Assembly: GCA_003024985.2 (NCBI GenBank)
Contig: PXIH01S0000709.1
Direction: 5' to 3' (one strand)
Source: Euperipatoides rowelli
Lineage: Eukaryota; Onychophora; Udeonychophora; Euonychophora; Peripatopsidae
DNA: 10,159 bases
Part shown: positions 1-7,322 of the stretch, one piece after another
How positions within the stretch are numbered: position 1 is the stretch's first letter
How the letters are laid out: each line of letters starts with the position of its first letter
Notes under the pieces: model-generated
The model's database searches: none
The model's input: the letters and a program-made list of their open reading frames with translations, nothing else
What the model was told of the DNA's origin: nothing
Program-made: the position numbers and the translations under genes

Positions 1-230
1 GATTGATTGTATTTTTATTTACAATAAAAAATACTTGCATTAGAATTATTGTAGACTTATTAGGGTATCAACTTTGCATGTATAAAAAATAAACAAGCAA
101 AAATGTTCTGTTTATTTGAATTATTTTTCTACATAAAATCTGGGCTACTACAAAAAAAACCCGGGCTACTGGTACATTAAGAGTGGTAGTCCGGTGGGCT
201 AATACCAAAAAATTATAATTTCTAGCCCTG
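1..230 (+). mobile_element. Right end of a hAT-like MITE (copy A, cut by window edge)
   Basis: Positions 2-230 align almost throughout with 3220-3422, the right part of the complete element at 2635-3422, so this is a second copy of the same family in the same orientation. It ends in CTAGCCCTG, the inverted form of the CAGGGCT terminus. The left part lies outside the window, so the target-site duplication cannot be tested; the 8 bases that would form its right half are 231-238 (ACTTAGCA). Relative to the other copy it carries an extra stretch between GGGCTA at 163-168 and GGGCTA at 196-201. No open reading frame of a transposase is present. The element appears to sit next to, or within, the minisatellite that starts directly after it. 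Confidence 0.75.
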
Positions 231-779
231 ACTTAGCATTATCTTCAAACATCACTGAACATTCAAGGATAAATATATTTTAATTATCAATAGGCTCAAT
301 AGCTTAGTTTACCACCAGTATCATCTTTAAACATGAGAATAAGTTTTAACCATCTTCATCTTTAAACACATCAGAATAATTTTTAACCGTCAGAAATCAT
401 CTTTAAACATGAACATCATTGTGTGGGGGGGGGGGGGATCTCAGAATCAAATTCATCTTTTAAACCGTGAGCATCATTTTTTAACCTTGAGTATAATCAT
501 TCACTCATGTACTACATATTTTCTAGAATGGAGTATCATTTTTTTTAAATCAAGATTATATTTTTAACTATGAGCAGAACCTTTCAATTATGTGCATTTT
601 CTTTTAATCATCATCATGTTTTAACCGAGGTACACATTTTTAATCATGAACATCATCTTTTAAAGATGAACATCATATTTATATCATGGTCTTTTTAAAC
701 CAGGAGATTGACCTTTCAACATAAGCATTATCTTTGAATGATGAGCCTTATCCTTGAACCATGAGTAATATCCTTTAAT
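231..779. repeat. Decayed left flank of the 20-bp minisatellite
   Basis: The words CATCTTT, AAACATGA, GAGCATCAT and TTTTAACC recur at roughly 20-30 base spacing, as degraded versions of the unit that is regular further right. The first recognisable trace (AGCATTATCTTCAAACAT) begins within a few bases of the MITE end at 230, so the array may once have continued to the left of that insertion. A run of 13 G sits at 425-437. Spacing is irregular and units cannot be delimited reliably here. No gene is visible. Confidence 0.6.
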
Positions 780-1683
780 CACTAACATCATTTTTATTAG
801 CATGAACATCATCTTTTAATCACAACCATCATCTTTTCATCATGAGCATCATCTTTTAATCATGAACATCATATTTTAATAGGAACATCATTTTTTTAAT
901 CATGAACATCATATTTTAGTCATGAGCATCATCTTTTAATCATGAGCATCATCTTTTAATCATGAGGATCATCTTTTAATCTTGAGCATCATCTTTTAAT
1001 CATGAGCATCATCTTGTAATCATGAACATAATCTTGTAATCATGAGCATCATCTTGTGATCAAGAGCATCATCTTGTGATCAAGAGCTTCATCTTCACCC
1101 TCTTTTAATCATGTGCATCATCTTTTAATCAAATCATGAACATCTTTTAATCATGAGCATCATCTTTTAATCATGAATAACATCCTTTAATCATGAGCAT
1201 CATCTTTAAATCATGAGGATCATTTTTTAAACATGAGCATCATATTTTAATCATGATCATCATCTTTTAATCATGAACATCATAGTTTAATCATGAGCAT
1301 TATGTTTTAATCATAAGCATCATCGTTTAATCATAAGCATCATCGTTTAATCATAATCATCACCGTTTAATCATAAGCATGATCGTTTAATCATATGCAG
1401 CATCTTTTCATCATGAACATTATGTTTTAATCATGAGCATCATGTTTTAATCATGAACATCTTTTAATCATGAGCATCATTTTATAATCATGAGCATCAT
1501 CTTGTAATCATGAGTATCATCTTGTAATCATGAGCATCATCTTGTAATCATGAGCATCATCTTGTAATCATGAAGATCATCTTTTAATCATGAGGATCAT
1601 CTTTTAATCATGAGGATCATCTTTTAATCATGAGCATCATCTTGTAATCATGAGCATCATCTTGAAATCATGAGCATCATCTT
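780..1683. repeat. 20-bp minisatellite array, about 45 units
   Basis: Consensus unit CATGAGCATCATCTTTTAAT. From 1501 to 1680 the period is exactly 20, with the same phase in nine consecutive units. Most units contain TCATGA. Variant blocks are visible: CTTGTAAT units around 1501-1561 and again near 1641, CGTTTAATCATAA(G/T)CAT units at 1323-1390, CTTGTGATCAAGAG units near 1053-1090, and paired TGAGGATCAT units near 1594-1620. Shortened units lacking about 3 bases occur near 1135-1150 and 1453-1468, and one interruption (TTCACCC) lies near 1093. Because 20 is not a multiple of 3, the TAA in each unit passes through all plus-strand frames every 60 bases, and TGA does the same on the minus strand, so the array cannot encode protein. 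The right edge is sharp, at the pyrimidine run near 1684. Confidence 0.95.
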
Positions 1684-1828
1684 CCTTTTTTTATTTACAA
1701 AGCACTTAATATCTCGAATTAAAAAAAATCACTTGGTAGGCTAAGTCAATTTTTTTAGTTACATAATTAAAATAATAATCATCAATTTTTTGTTTTTACT
1801 TTTTAAACTAACATTTGAAATTTTGAAA
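1684..1828. other. AT-rich spacer to the right of the minisatellite
   Basis: No repeat or gene is visible. On the minus strand the bases at 1690-1695 read AATAAA, which would be the poly(A) signal if the exon candidate at 1829-2030 were real. Confidence 0.4.
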
Positions 1829-2030
1829 TTATACAGGATCATTATCTTTGCAAAAGTAATTTTCAAAATTATAATTGAAATTTATGAAACTTTTATATTT
1901 TTTTTTGTGATTAGAAACACTTGTCAGCTTCAAGTTTTGTAAATTTGAGTTTTCAGTTAAATTACTTTTTAAAAGGTTTGCTATTTCTTCCTTTTCAGGA
2001 ATAAGTGTAATGACAGAAAGGATAAGTTTG
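1829..2030 (-). CDS. Possible terminal coding exon, unknown protein (weak)
   Basis: On the minus strand a long pyrimidine run followed by TTTTACAG ends at 2031, an acceptable 3' splice site. From 2030 one frame stays open for about 66 codons to a TAA at 1829-1831. The predicted peptide is lysine-, asparagine- and leucine-rich, with a possibly helical stretch (PEKEEIANLLKSNL) and an aromatic/asparagine-rich end (NFNYNFENYF). AATAAA follows on the same strand at 1695-1690, about 135 bases past the stop. No known domain is recognised. Against this, open stretches of this length are expected by chance a few times in DNA this AT-rich, pyrimidine-AG sequences are common, and no upstream exon with a convincing donor was found. 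The ATG at 2062 lies upstream of the acceptor's pyrimidine run and is probably irrelevant. Confidence 0.18.
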
Positions 2031-2062
2031 CTGTAAAATGAAAAAAAAAAGTGTATTACCAT

Positions 2063-2336
2063 TCATGTTATATACTGACAAATTTGTTTAAACAGAATAT
2101 ATGGGTACATACATATATTTAAAAAGTATTTGAGTATTATAATGAAATATAAAATACATTTAAAATGTATTTTCGCTACAATATACTTGAAGAAAAGTTA
2201 GTATTTGCAATTAAAAAATATATAAAAGCATTTTTTTGGTATTTTAAAATTTAAATACTATCCAACCTGGTCTTGCCAATTAAAATTAACACTATTGAAA
2301 GTGAACTATCTTAGGAAACGAAGGCTAAAGAACCAC
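2063..2336. other. AT-rich DNA, nothing recognised
   Basis: Dense in stop codons in all frames, with short A and T runs. No repeat, hairpin or exon signal worth naming was seen. Confidence 0.5.
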
Positions 2337-2372
2337 ATAATACCCAAAAGCACTTTTGCTTTTGGGTATTAT
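2337..2372. repeat. Perfect hairpin, 16-bp stem and 4-base loop
   Basis: The arms 2337-2352 (ATAATACCCAAAAGCA) and 2357-2372 are exact reverse complements around the loop CTTT. The stem is too short for a canonical animal microRNA precursor. No T-run or gene end suggests a terminator. It could be a cruciform-prone site or the remnant of a foldback element. Confidence 0.85.
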
Positions 2373-2385
2373 CTGATTTGCTGCT

Positions 2386-2442
2386 TGTAATAGATTCAAG
2401 CCTTTTTTTTTTTGACCACAAGAAATACTTGAATCTATTACA
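2386..2442. repeat. Perfect inverted repeat, 15-bp arms and 27-base loop
   Basis: The arms 2386-2400 (TGTAATAGATTCAAG) and 2428-2442 are exact reverse complements. The loop includes a run of T at 2403-2413. It lies 13 bases after the previous hairpin, and the two stems share no sequence. Confidence 0.85.
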
Positions 2443-2548
2443 GATTTTTCAAAATATGGATAGGGTAATATATTTGATGGTTAAGTTTTAATAACTTATA
2501 AGAGGATGTAGTTGTAGTGACATTTTTATTAGGAATATAAAGCAGCCA

Positions 2549-2570
2549 CAATGTCATTCTTATGACATTG
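2549..2570. repeat. Perfect hairpin, 9-bp stem and 4-base loop
   Basis: CAATGTCAT at 2549-2557 pairs exactly with ATGACATTG at 2562-2570 around TCTT. It is the third hairpin in a 234-base stretch. On its own a stem this size could arise by chance. Confidence 0.6.
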
Positions 2571-2626
2571 ATTTCCTTTATGGTTTGTTCATTTATTTAT
2601 GCAATATGGTTTTCAATTTTGAACTA

Positions 2627-2634
2627 GGTGTCTG
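2627..2634. repeat. Left target-site duplication of the hAT-like MITE
   Basis: GGTGTCTG directly precedes the terminal CAGGGCT. It matches 3423-3430 (GGTATCTG) at 7 of 8 bases, the 8-bp length known for hAT insertions. Confidence 0.8.
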
Positions 2635-2651
2635 CAGGGCTCGGAATTAGT

Positions 2652-2725
2652 GGTAGCCCAGTAGCCTGAGGCTACTAATTAATTGGTTGGGCTACTCAAG
2701 TTTAGAGGTAGCCCGTCAGGCTACC
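2652..2725. repeat. Subterminal GTAGCC motif cluster in the MITE left end
   Basis: GGTAGCCC (2652-2659), AGTAGCC/GGCTACT as a hairpin with a 3-base loop (2660-2676), GGGCTACT (2689-2696), GGTAGCCC (2707-2714) and GGCTACC (2719-2725) are packed in 74 bases in both orientations. The right end has further GGGCTAC copies near 3368 and 3388. Repeated short subterminal motifs are known transposase-binding sites in hAT elements such as maize Ac; that role here is inferred. Confidence 0.7.
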
Positions 2726-2736
2726 AGTAAAAATGT

Positions 2737-2758
2737 AAAATAAATAAATAAATAAATA
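2737..2758. repeat. (AAAT)n microsatellite
   Basis: About five copies of TAAA lie inside the hAT-like element, near its left end. Confidence 0.9.
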
Positions 2759-2838
2759 CACTAAAACCCCTCTAGTGCAAATTAATCTCGACCAAGCTCT
2801 ATTCGGATTGTACAGAATTTCTATAATAATCCATTTTT

Positions 2839-2971
2839 AAAAAAATAAATTTTTTTTGATCATTTGAAGTACAATGGTTGGTCTGAGATTCAGATGCTAG
2901 AGTACTAGATCTGGAAGTCAGACCTATCATTTTTTTTTGCATCCTATGATCAAAAAAATTTGTTTTATTTT
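2839..2971. repeat. Foldback inside the hAT-like MITE
   Basis: The outer arms 2839-2862 and 2947-2971 pair along nearly their whole length (TTTTTTGATCA against TGATCAAAAAA is the core). Inside, GGTCTGA (2880-2886) pairs with TCAGACC (2918-2924), and CAGATGCTAG pairs with CTAGATCTG with one bulged base around AGTA. Three nested stems in register make a hairpin of about 133 bases. It could be a hairpin-forming transcript region, an internal palindrome of the family, or an older foldback element. Confidence 0.7.
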
Positions 2972-3422
2972 TATGTTCGGACTAGGCGGACTTTATATAA
3001 AGTAGCATCAAAATTATTTGAATAAAATTTAAAATATAGCAGTTTTACATTAATCTGCACTCTGTAATATTAATTTTATTTTCCAGTAAGGGAAAAATCA
3101 TATAAAAATAGTGTCTAAAGTTACTGTACATCTGTAAAGTCTATTTGAATTTGGCTATAGCCTATTGGCAAATTTGANTCACGATTACTTTAACAATTCA
3201 ATTTATACAAAAACAGGCAATTGATTGTATTTTTATTTCCAATAAAAAATGCTTGCATTAGAATTATTGTAGACTTAGGGTATAAACTTTGCTTGTATCA
3301 AAATAATAATAAAAATAAACAAGCAAACATGTTCTGTTTATTTGGATTGTTTTTCTACAGAAAATTTGGGCTACTACAAAAACACCCGGGCTACCACCAA
3401 AAAATTACAATTTCTAGCACTG

Positions 3423-3430
3423 GGTATCTG
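3423..3430. repeat. Right target-site duplication of the hAT-like MITE
   Basis: GGTATCTG immediately follows the terminal CACTG and matches the left duplication at 7 of 8 bases. Confidence 0.8.
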
Positions 3431-4860
3431 CTGTATCTGTAATTTCTATTTAATGGCTAAAACAGATTCTTACCATTCTACTATTTTATAAGTAAATCTT
3501 AGTACTTAATTGTGAGCCTAAAATTATTATAATAGCTAACTGAGTACCGTTACTTTTTTTTGTACATTTCTGTGTACTTTGTAAGTTAGTTTATTAGATT
3601 TATAATTCAAATGTATTATTGTCTATTGCAGAGAAAAAAATCGGAAAGAATACTTCAAATGAATACTTTATAGTCGAGCATAAGTTTGAAGTGAATATGA
3701 AAATAACTTTCTTTTCTTAAAAAAAAAAAAAAAAAAAGATTTTTTTTAATAGAAAAGCAAGTAGCCACTTAGTATCTCCTTCAGGGTATTATGGTACTTA
3801 AGCATGCAAAAACTGAATGAAAATGATTTATATATTTTTTTAATCAATGTGCACGTTTAACTTTTCTAAGAAACTGTTGAAAATGTGAATGACAACTTAA
3901 GATTTCTAAAATCTTTTAAGATTTTTTTTTTTTTAAATGAACTTAATACACAAAGTAATTAGAGACTTAATGCATTGGTGTTACTCCCTATGGCTTAGAT
4001 CTGGGTTAACAAAATAGGACTCTAAATTTAGATTTCAAATCCACCATTACTACTTGAAAAGGATTAACCAAGACAGAAAATCCTTTTGGTGAAACAAAAT
4101 AAGAAAAATATTATTTATTTCAAAGGTTTTAATAAAATTTGCATTTACTAAGCTTAAACAATAAGATTTTGTTAAAGCGAGTAATACTGTAAATGACACT
4201 TTTGTCTCCCATTGAGGTACTGTATAAACCTAAAAATCAAGTTTTTTATTTTTAATTCAAATCTTGGTAATAAGTTGATATCAGAGATGTCTTATTTACC
4301 AAATTTATTTTAGTACACTGCCTAGTTACCATAGTACTAGCAAATACGCCTGTTACACAGGTATCAAACATTTTTTTGTTTAAGCCCTTTTTTTTATCTA
4401 AGAGAAAACACTTAAAGTTTCTAAAAATAGTTCCCGCACCGGTCTTTTAAGCCTGTAAAAACAAAAGTTTAGAATAAGCCCGTTAGATGTCGCTGTTACC
4501 GGCTTCATACACGATCATATTCCAATTAAGATATAGATATTCCAGCAGATGATGTTGAATTTATTCCACTGCATCGATGTACTATATAATGCAAGTGTGT
4601 CTGGAGGGAGTGGTTTGAGCAAAAACACATGACATAGATGAAATGTTCTTATGAAAAAAACATTGGGACAACAAAAGAAAAGGTTATCAAAATAAAATGT
4701 TGTGTGTCCGTAAATTTGTTTCCGTGGAAACCCTTGACACTCAGCTGTTCATAAAATTATTTCTCTTATTACGAAAAATCATTAAAAAAATAAGGTAGCA
4801 ATGAAAATTTTATGGCAAAATGTAGGTTACCTCTTCTAAGTTATATTTTCTTCTTCATAG
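3431..4860. other. Long AT-rich stretch without a recognised gene
   Basis: All frames on both strands are broken often by stops. There is a 19-base A run at 3719-3737 followed by a T run, and short A/T palindromes near 3908-3925. A splice-acceptor-like sequence ends at 3631 (TGTCTATTGCAG), followed by one frame open for only 28 codons; that is well within chance. Around 4430-4510 the DNA is slightly richer in GC (CCCGCACCGG, TTACCGGC) but no coding frame or repeat is recognisable. Confidence 0.5.
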
Positions 4861-5260
4861 GTGTATTTGGTAACAATAAGTGGTGCTACAATCGCCAGAA
4901 TACAAAATGTCTTTTATGCAAGAAAAGGTTCCCGGTGTCCTGTGGTTTCACAAGATTAAATTTCCCAGCAGGCTGAGGGCCACAATGGGGATTAAATGTT
5001 AAACATTTTCTTAATGTCATACTTCCCGACAAAAGGATTGAGCAGGTTTTCGGACACACTGGCCACAAATAATCACTGGATATAACTACTCTAAACATCA
5101 TCATGCCTGATGTCACGTCCATCTACAAATGGACATTAGACAAAACATGGTAATTGAATAGCGGCAGGATGTACTCCTGGCCATGAACTGCCTTAAAATT
5201 GTAAAAATGAGTAACATTGTTTATTAAATAAATGTTAATGTGACTTTAAAAAAAAAAAAA
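4861..5260 (+). other. GC-richer patch: possible terminal exon or retrocopy
   Basis: The patch begins after a good acceptor-like sequence (TTATATTTTCTTCTTCATAG ending at 4860) and ends with AATAAA at 5227-5232, then a 13-base A-tract at 5248-5260. That layout resembles a last exon with its 3' untranslated region or, since the A-tract is genomic, a retroposed transcript end. Two plus frames are open from the acceptor: one for 32 codons, and one for 37 codons containing a Cys-x2-Cys-like CLLCKKRF. On the minus strand 4886-5122 is open for 78 codons. With three competing frames and no known domain, the openness probably reflects higher GC content. No duplication flanking the patch was found, which weakens the retrocopy reading. 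Small hairpins occur at 5117-5134 and near 5166-5180. Confidence 0.3.
5227..5232 (+). promoter_or_regulatory. AATAAA poly(A)-signal match before an A-tract
   Basis: AATAAA lies 15 bases before the A-tract at 5248-5260, the usual distance between a poly(A) signal and its cleavage site. The hexamer is frequent in AT-rich DNA, so only the spacing gives it weight. Confidence 0.35.
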
Positions 5261-5274
5261 CATCAAAAATTACG

Positions 5275-5382
5275 AGGAAATCTTAAAAGTTTAATTATAT
5301 TCTCTGGCCGATAGTCTGGTGGCAGACCTGCTAGCTATCTGGCGAGAGAAATATAATGTAATTAATGTTTTTAAGATTTCCT
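5275..5382. repeat. Imperfect foldback, about 108 bp
   Basis: The outer arms AGGAAATCTTAAAA (5275-5288) and 5369-5382 are exact reverse complements. The next layer (AATTATATTCTCTGGCCGATAG against CTATCTGGCGAGAG...ATTAATT) still pairs with small indels, and GTCTG/CAGAC closes near the middle. Nearly the whole segment folds on itself. It may be a tiny foldback MITE or a hairpin-RNA-like sequence. No target-site duplication is visible. Part of the right arm (GTTTTTAAGAT, 5367-5377) is repeated directly at 5391-5401. Confidence 0.7.
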
Positions 5383-5693
5383 GTCATTGGGTTTTTAAGA
5401 TCATGATAACGCTTATTAATAAGTTGTTGTATTCAAGCATGGAATTTCTTAAATAGTTCCAATTATTTTTGATGTTATTTTAAGCTAGCGTTTACACTTT
5501 CATTTTTAAAAATTCCCTTTTTTTTTTACTAAGTATTATACATTTAAATTAAATATTTGTAGTTTTTTTTTNAATAATTAAATGAATATACTTTTATGTT
5601 TGTAACATTGTAAATTGTTTGGTCCCCTAAATTCCACTGTACGTATACACATGTCAGGGACGTGTGAATTAAATAATAATACTGAATACCATA
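5383..5693. other. AT-rich spacer
   Basis: It contains T runs, one N at 5572 directly after a T run (probable sequencing uncertainty) and no gene or repeat that can be supported, apart from the second GTTTTTAAGAT at 5391-5401. Confidence 0.5.
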
Positions 5694-6589
5694 AGGGATT
5701 ATCCATAAACACCATACATAAGAAGAGTGGAGGAGGAGTTAGAATAAGCATGATGATATTTCATGATGGGAAAAGGGGGGGGGATTGAAGTGTGATGTCA
5801 CATAATTTAAAAAAAAATCAAATCATATGTGTTTACATAAAATTAAATACAGGCAAAACCTGTTTACGGAGCCTCATGAATACATACATATTTACAGTAG
5901 TGCCGTACCCCTTTTCACGTAAGTGTGCTTCACATCATTATTCAAATAAAAAAATGCATTAAGAACATTTGTTTTATTTATATTAGAAAAATATTTTAAA
6001 AAATTGTAATATATTTAATATACCGGATACTTGTTAAATATATCTTAAATATCTTTTTTAGTTTTTTTAATGAATTAATAATTCAGGCATGTCAAATAGT
6101 ATTTGTCCAAGGTGCCAAAAGTAAACAAAAGTTGATGTCATTTTTTTTTTTACATCAAAACGGTCAGCAGCGCATGCTCGGCACTTATCATTTCCGACAG
6201 CTGTCTGCAGTGAGTAATAATGATACTGTATGTCACCAAGCCTGCAATTATAGCTCTGTTGTTTAATAAATAATTGTTTCTTGTTTATGCCATGTTACGT
6301 TTTAATATATATGTTAAAATTTCAATGATAAATTAAATTCTAGGCGTGCAGCCGAAAATCTTAAGGTGCCATCTTTGGTACACGTGCCAGTGGTGCCACC
6401 TATTTCCCATCCCTGATATAATCCATTACATTAATTAATTTTGTTTTGTGGAAGTGAGGTCACAAATTTGTGATGTAATTTCATATGGAGGGGGGGGGGG
6501 TATTAAGTTTTGTGATAAATTGTGATTGGTGGGGTGGGGGACTTACAAACCAGGACAAAAATTGTGTGATAAAGTTATGGATGCTCCCT
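5694..6589 (+). mobile_element. Old MITE with AGGGA..ATCCATAA ends, interrupted
   Basis: The left end at 5694 (AGGGATTATCCATAAAC) and the reverse complement of the right end at 6589 (AGGGAGCATCCATAACT) form short terminal inverted repeats. Inside, long G runs (5775-5783, 6490-6500, 6528-6540) are each followed or flanked by GTGAT, TGTCACA or GTGTGATAA words. This arrangement resembles a kind of MITE common in invertebrates whose ends read like TCCATAAA..ACGTCAC with C/G runs; the resemblance is from memory and no family name is claimed. TA at 5692-5693 and at 6589-6590 could be a TA duplication, but the exact boundary is uncertain by a base or two. No protein is encoded. It was split by the hAT-like insertion at 6084-6415, so its own length is about 560 bases. 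Confidence 0.55.
6084..6415 (+). mobile_element. hAT-like MITE nested inside the older MITE
   Basis: The left end CAGGCATGTCAAATAG and the reverse complement of the right end (CAGGGATGGGAAATAG) agree at 13 of 16 bases. GGTGCC motifs lie near both ends (6111-6116, 6365-6370, 6392-6397), resembling subterminal binding repeats. The 8 bases before (TAATAATT) and after (ATATAATC) agree at 5 of 8, including a contiguous ATAAT, so the target-site duplication is only tentative. It is 332 bases long with no coding capacity. CAGGG(A/G)TG-type ends are characteristic of hAT families. Confidence 0.6.
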
Positions 6590-7314
6590 AATTCTACAGC
6601 ATTGTTATTTAATTCACTTATAATTAAAATTCTTTAATTGAATTTGGTAAATTATAGTTTAATTTAAAATATAAAATTTATTAGTTGAACTTGAAGGTAA
6701 TAGAGAGTACATTATATAATTTAGGACCATTATTTTACATCGGGGTCAGTAAAGTGGTTTGTGGGGGTTTTTTTTTACTTTTATTTCATCAATAAAACTT
6801 TTTTTTTTAAATTAATGTTACTATGTATGGGTTAAGAGAGAGGGGGGAGGGGGAGTAAAGCAATACTGATTCTCATTGCCAATCATTTTCTATCATCCCA
6901 CACGCTTATTAGCAGACCTATAATTGAACTATAGAATAGCTGCAGTATTAAACAAGGCAGATAAAGTAGTTCATATCCATATTTGTGCACAATACAAAAC
7001 CTGTATAATTAGCCATTATTATTATGCTCAACATATTTTAAACGTTTCAAGTAGTTTTTTTTAAATAAGGAGAGGGATATTTATTACTAAAAAGTTGCTT
7101 TAAACCAAACATAGCAAGTTAGCACCATATACTGTAAATCTAACGTACTGTAACTAATTGGATTCATTATTTTCCAAATGTATATATTATATTTTTTAAA
7201 TATAAATGCAAAATCTATTTATCTTTATAGGCCTACATCAATGAAACATACCGGGTATTGCATTGCTACCGTATAATTATATTTTTAAAAAATTTTGAAA
7301 ATTTTTAATATATC
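6590..7314. other. AT-rich DNA, no gene recognised
   Basis: Stops are dense in all frames. The notable items are a 22-base homopurine tract at 6834-6855 with two G runs, and a near-palindrome AAAAATTTTGAAAATTTTT around 7287-7306. Confidence 0.5.
6834..6855 (+). repeat. Homopurine G-rich tract
   Basis: AAGAGAGAGGGGGGAGGGGG is followed by AG. All 22 bases are purine. Such tracts can form triplex or G-quadruplex structures; that is a general property and is not demonstrated here. Confidence 0.7.
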
Positions 7315-7322
7315 TGACGTCA
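7315..7322. promoter_or_regulatory. CRE/ATF consensus match
   Basis: TGACGTCA matches the palindromic cAMP-response element exactly. There is no nearby promoter or gene, so it may be a chance match; the exact 8-mer is uncommon in AT-rich DNA because of its central CG. Confidence 0.2.

Larger units (their letters stand above)
2635..3422 (+). mobile_element. Complete non-autonomous hAT-like transposon (copy B)
   Basis: The left end CAGGGCTCGGAATT and the reverse complement of the right end (CAGTGCTAGAAATT) are imperfect terminal inverted repeats, followed on both sides by GGTAGCCC. The insertion is flanked by an 8-bp duplication with one mismatch. An 8-bp duplication with CAG...CTG ends is typical of the hAT superfamily. 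About 790 bases long, it has no transposase-sized reading frame, so it would need an enzyme supplied elsewhere. Inside are an (AAAT)n run, a large foldback at 2839-2971, a perfect 14-base palindrome at 2990-3003 and one N at 3178. Short peptides predicted in the right part are also possible in the degenerate copy A and have no protein-like features. Confidence 0.85.

Noticed and set aside
780-1683. CRISPR-like or protein-coding repeat array
   Set aside because: There are no unique spacers between units, and the 20-base period forces stops in every frame on both strands within about 60 bases.
3221-3442. Plus-strand 73-codon open frame
   Set aside because: It lies in the right end of the hAT-like element and runs past the element boundary into flanking DNA; copy A does not preserve it, and it has no protein-like features.
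3466-3471. Minus-strand splice-donor-like ATG|GTAAGA that might pair with the acceptor at 2031
   Set aside because: The sequence that would form its exon contains stops in all three frames within about 40 bases.
3632-3717. Short exon candidate after TGTCTATTGCAG, ending at a 19-base A run
   Set aside because: Only one frame is open for 28 codons, which is common by chance at this AT content, and no AATAAA precedes the A run.
3991-4042. tRNA-like A box (TGGCTTAGATCTGG) and B box (GATTTCAAATCC)
   Set aside because: Both promoter boxes roughly match, but no T-arm, anticodon-arm or acceptor stem can be paired, so neither a tRNA gene nor a tRNA-derived SINE is supported.
4886-5122. Minus-strand 78-codon open frame
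   Set aside because: Two plus-strand frames are also partly open in the same GC-richer patch, no domain is recognised and no upstream exon was found. Its length is expected by chance.
3121-7155. Recurrent TACTGTA words (for example near 3122, 4187, 4219, 6223, 7130, 7147)
   Set aside because: They look somewhat frequent, but a 7-mer count in AT-rich DNA needs a proper background model, and no shared context links the sites.
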